DNA from: Flectonema sp. DT1601
Lineage: Eukaryota; Euglenozoa; Diplonemea; Diplonemida; Diplonemidae
NCBI GenBank assembly: GCA_964019425.1
Contig: OZ025814.1
Span: forward strand, 386,001-450,000
Direction of reading: 5' to 3'
Length of the DNA stretch: 64,000 nucleotides
A model generated the notes under the pieces. The model saw only the letters and a program-made list of their open reading frames with translations, was not told where the DNA came from and searched no databases. Below are positions 59,636 to 64,000 of this stretch, piece after piece; the stretch's first letter is position 1, and every line of letters begins with the position of its first letter. Made by a program: the position numbers and the translations under genes.

Positions 59636-61183
59636 TTATCTGTAAGGGTTGTACCTGAAAGTAGAACCCTCAGGGCTGATTGCCAAGCAACTCTCAATCG
59701 CAACTGGTTCAGGTGATGTGTGCACACAACTCTCAAGGCTACCCCAAGACACAGGAGGAGGAGTAAACTCATCCAACGTAGTCACTGCTGGGGAAGGAGA
59801 CGGGCTGCTGAAAGGCGAGTACATCAACACACCACGAACGACTGAGGAATCATGTTTTTGGTGTTGTTGTCCAGACCACACCTGACCAACACAATTACTG
59901 TTGCTAATCTGCGACGATGAGAAACATGACCGACAGTTGCAGACACCGACTTCTGAATTCAACGAATTCGGACTCCCCGATTGAAGGCTGTTGATCTGCG
60001 GTGAGCTAACTGGTGTGCTGTACGTACTCTCGACAGGGAAGTATTGAAGGCTACTGCATTGCGGTGAACCAGCTGGTGTGCTCTTGACAGGGAAGTTTTG
60101 AAAGCTGTTGCTCCGCGGAGAAACAGCTGGTGTGCTATACGTGCTCTCGACAGGGAAGTATTGAAGGCTGCTGCATTGCGGTGAGCTAGCTGGCGTGCTG
60201 TACGTGCTCTTGACAGGGAAGTTTCCAGGGTAGTTTCCATTGTTAACAACGGCGACCAACTGCTGCTGCTGACTGCCATCCAGTACAAGCTGTGGAGGAC
60301 AAGCGGTCGGGGCCGAGACGACTACCAGAGGCTGCCCGACCGGAGACCAACTGCGCTGGGCAGCCAACTTCGCCGCTGCTTCGATAGAAATGAAAGGAAA
60401 TTGAGAAAACACCCATTTGATCCGAGTTTCATTACAGCCAGCCCATTCCAACAGGAGCTGCTTAAATCCAGTGATGCAGCTCATAACAGAAATCGAGGGC
60501 AAAAGCCTGCTCAGCAATTCCAGTCCGTGAGTCAGCATCTGAGAAGGAACGCCAGCATCCTTCTCCCACTGCCTAAATAAAGCGTAAACAGCAGCACACC
60601 GACTGTTGCTGACAATGGTTTGGCAACCCGAACTCGCGTAGTAGAACATCTGCAAATGCCAAGCACCCATCGACGAAGACCACGATTTAGTCTTGCATTT
60701 TACGATGCTCACCTCTCCTGAAACACACTCCTGGGGGAGGTACTTCTCCATCAGTCCCTGTTTGTTGAAACACAGTTTGAATTTCCGCAAAACAAAAGAC
60801 ATCGTCCCCGCTCTGTACGTCAGGCTGCGACTCAATTCAGTTTCCCCCGCCCCGAGTCTTTCTAAGATGCCATCAGCAACCTCATCGAACAGAACCGTAT
60901 CTCTGAGTTCGTAACCAGCATTCTCTAGGAATTGTTTTAATAAGAAATTCCAATCACTGATAAGCGAAAGTGACGCCGTGAAAGGCAACTTATCCTTTCC
61001 AGTAACGTGTGCTGTGATCAATCTCTTCAACTCTTCCCGATTCGGGCAGTTCTTAATCTTGGAAACTGTGTCCAATACCATTCCGGAGATCTTCTCCTTC
61101 TTCTCATCAGACCACAAAGTAAATAATTGCTTGTTCATTTCCAATATCTCCTTGCATGCCGTGTTGGTCGATACTCCAGACAT
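59636..61183 (-). CDS. Unknown protein with a 21-residue Pro/Ser repeat
   Basis: Single exon, 515 residues; acceptor-like CAG (61204-61206) 20 bases before the ATG. Residues 1-280 look globular and mostly helical with conserved-looking Trp and Cys; I do not recognise the family. From about 300 the chain becomes Gln/Ser/Pro-rich and probably disordered, with four tandem units of the form (N/Y)FPV(K/E)STYSTP..SP..(N/S)SLQ at 321-401; the third lacks three residues. Several SP and TP sites suggest phosphorylation by proline-directed kinases. The tail has a Cys-rich stretch (CNCRSCF) and ends FRYNPYR. Confidence 0.75.
   Translation of the reverse strand: MSGVSTNTACKEILEMNKQLFTLWSDEKKEKISGMVLDTVSKIKNCPNREELKRLITAHVTGKDKLPFTASLSLISDWNFLLKQFLENAGYELRDTVLFDEVADGILERLGAGETELSRSLTYRAGTMSFVLRKFKLCFNKQGLMEKYLPQECVSGEVSIVKCKTKSWSSSMGAWHLQMFYYASSGCQTIVSNSRCAAVYALFRQWEKDAGVPSQMLTHGLELLSRLLPSISVMSCITGFKQLLLEWAGCNETRIKWVFSQFPFISIEAAAKLAAQRSWSPVGQPLVVVSAPTACPPQLVLDGSQQQQLVAVVNNGNYPGNFPVKSTYSTPASSPQCSSLQYFPVESTYSTPAVSPRSNSFQNFPVKSTPAGSPQCSSLQYFPVESTYSTPVSSPQINSLQSGSPNSLNSEVGVCNCRSCFSSSQISNSNCVGQVWSGQQHQKHDSSVVRGVLMYSPFSSPSPSPAVTTLDEFTPPPVSWGSLESCVHTSPEPVAIESCLAISPEGSTFRYNPYR
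59981..60223 (-). repeat. Minisatellite, four units of about 63 bases, inside the coding region
   Basis: Unit length 63 bases (one of 54) coding FPVxSTYSTP-type repeats. Indels are multiples of three, so the frame is kept. Units 2 and 4 are most alike. Confidence 0.8.
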
Positions 61184-61657
61184 TGTTGTGAGTTATTTAG
61201 AATCTGAACGAAGGGATATTAACAAAGACAATAAATACTGAACTTGAACTAAGACAACCTTCACACATAGGTATTGACAACGGTGTAAACTACCACCCTG
61301 TTGTTGAGATGTAGTTTTCGAATTCACTTCTTACACTTCTTATGAAATCTTGTGATAATAAATGAAAACAAGTTGTTACAAAACATTATTTATTTATTCC
61401 ACCTGTACTTAAAATTATTATTAATACTCAGAGAACAATCATAAAGGCTGCGAATCTACCCTGATGCTCATTGTGAGCTAACCCAAATATAGATGTTCTT
61501 TCGAACACAAGGAAATGGAAATAAAATTTTAAGAGAAAAAGTAACGAAGATAAAAAGAATAATTTCAATAAAAAGTACCCGGAAAGGAACAACGGCGGCC
61601 AGCAACTTGTGGCTGCTCAAGAAGAAACAACGAAAATGTTGAGATTAAAAATAGATC
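61184..61657. other. Intergenic, 474 bases
   Basis: Leader of the repeat-protein gene and 3' UTR of beta-tubulin copy 2, AT-rich. The sequence just past the tubulin stop is unrelated to that of copy 1. No other gene. Confidence 0.5.
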
Positions 61658-63164
<1,507 letters not shown>

Positions 63165-63282
63165 TTAAGCAAACCTTCGACACAATAACGAACGCTAATA
63201 ACGATAATGTTGTGTAACTAGCATATGAGGCAGATCTTTTTTATTCACTCTACTTACGCTCTAACAAGAGTTGTAAGTAAAA

Positions 63283-63634
63283 CTACACAGTCGGTTCGAA
63301 GTGTGGGTTCACAAATGGATTTGGAGCAGCGACATGGGTACGTCCGGGAGCTGCAATGTGTTGACCACCACCCGGACCCGCGATGGAAACTTTCTTCACC
63401 GCTGCACCCTGAGCGAGTCCACCAGGTCCTGCGATGTGTCCAGTGCTGGCACTAACACTAGCAGCTGTAGACCCACACCTGTTGGATTTTACTTAAATTT
63501 TGACGAAAAGTCTCACTAGGAACGAACAAAAAAGAAAGAAAAAAAACATACCCCATAGGAGAATGCACTGCATCCATCATTTTGTGAACCACCGTGTCGA
63601 AGTTCTTTCCGCTGAAACAGGCCTGCTGCACCAT
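63283..63634 (-). CDS. Small two-exon protein of 92 residues, unknown
   Basis: Exons 63634-63552 and 63478-63283 join in frame (HSPMG|CGSTAAS) across a 73-base intron, GTATGT to CAG. The protein starts MVQQACFSGKNFDTVVHKMM and continues with Gly/Ala-rich, low-complexity sequence (GPGGLAQGAAVKK, GPGGGQHIAAPG) ending NPFVNPHFEPTV. Codon use is GC-biased like tubulin and AHCY, suggesting high expression. A strong pyrimidine tract and CAG (63680-63682) lie 45 bases before the ATG. The 3' end is only about 150 bases from the tubulin copy 2 start. Further upstream exons cannot be excluded. No family recognised. Confidence 0.72.
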
Positions 63635-64000
63635 GTTTCCGTCTTTATATTGTTTTCGAAAATAAAAGTGTTGTGTATACTGAGAAAGGGAGGAAAAATA
63701 TACTTTTTTTAAAAAATAAAATTCAAATACGAAAAACAACTGTTTATAAAATTTGTGTACTATAAATGGATTTGTAATTACCCTTTCGTTATATTTTTTT
63801 TTTTTTAAATTTCTCGCCGAGGGCTTAAGATAGTGTTGGCAAGCTTTCTCTATGTTTTTTTTAATTTAGAAATAGCTGTTCTCAATTGTTGGAACTACCT
63901 AGCTGACAATGTGAAGCTGTTTTTTTTTTTTTTTTTTTTTTTTTTCCCCTCAATGGTAGGCACACATATCTGTCTCTATCAACACAGTAAAAACAAAACA
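63635..64000. other. Upstream flank to window end
   Basis: Leader of the 92-residue gene, then AT-rich spacer with a long T run near 63920-63945. No gene recognised. Confidence 0.5.

Noticed and set aside
63225-63519. Plus-strand frames near the right end
   Set aside because: They are opposite the small spliced minus-strand gene, which has matching splice sites and sensible codon use.

Overview
The window is nuclear DNA of a flagellated, single-celled eukaryote. It encodes the heavy chain of the intraflagellar-transport dynein, two beta-tubulin genes, several long coiled-coil proteins and four S-adenosylhomocysteine hydrolase (AHCY) genes. Spliceosomal introns are few and mostly begin GTATGT. 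Every protein gene I can support lies on the minus strand; the only plus-strand gene is a tRNA. Almost every start codon has a pyrimidine-rich stretch ending in AG 6 to 50 bases upstream, as expected if mRNAs receive a spliced leader. One-directional gene order, near-identical repeats of highly expressed genes, and a beta-tubulin whose tail and N-terminal GSKFWEV resemble kinetoplastid tubulins suggest a euglenozoan that still has cis-introns (diplonemid-like or euglenid-like). This placement is inference; no spliced-leader gene or rRNA is present to confirm it.

Layout, left to right (all minus unless stated). 1-8423: 5' part of a giant secreted, cysteine-rich protein with PAN-like, WSC-like and EGF-like modules, running off the left edge. 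9057-12281: protein with two degenerate caspase/metacaspase-like domains that lack the catalytic His and Cys. 12494-14338: unknown basic protein. 14733-16040: AHCY copy 1. 16681-22570: three-exon, 1784-residue coiled-coil protein with a GC-rich, hairpin-rich island in its first intron. 22696-23868: charged helical protein. 24408-29799: AHCY copies 2, 3 and 4. 30716-43750: four-exon IFT dynein heavy chain (DYNC2H1). 43944-44053 (+): tRNA-Glu(UUC) with a 38-base intron. 44332-48680: two-exon coiled-coil protein. 48986-52239: beta-tubulin copy 1, its intron interrupted by a decayed DNA transposon. 52408-52902: SKP1-like protein. 53166-55170: two-exon lipoxygenase-like protein that has lost its iron ligands. 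55171-59635: gene-poor stretch with hairpins. 59636-61183: unknown protein with a 21-residue repeat. 61658-63131: beta-tubulin copy 2 with the empty intron. 63283-63634: small two-exon gene of 92 residues.

Two themes stand out. The first is homogenised multicopy genes: the four AHCY genes encode the same protein and the two tubulin genes encode the same protein, while flanks have diverged, pointing to gene conversion. The transposon in tubulin copy 1 is absent at the matching site in copy 2, so it marks an event after the last homogenisation. The second is pseudoenzymes: a caspase-like and a lipoxygenase-like protein both keep the fold signature but have replaced the catalytic or metal-binding residues.
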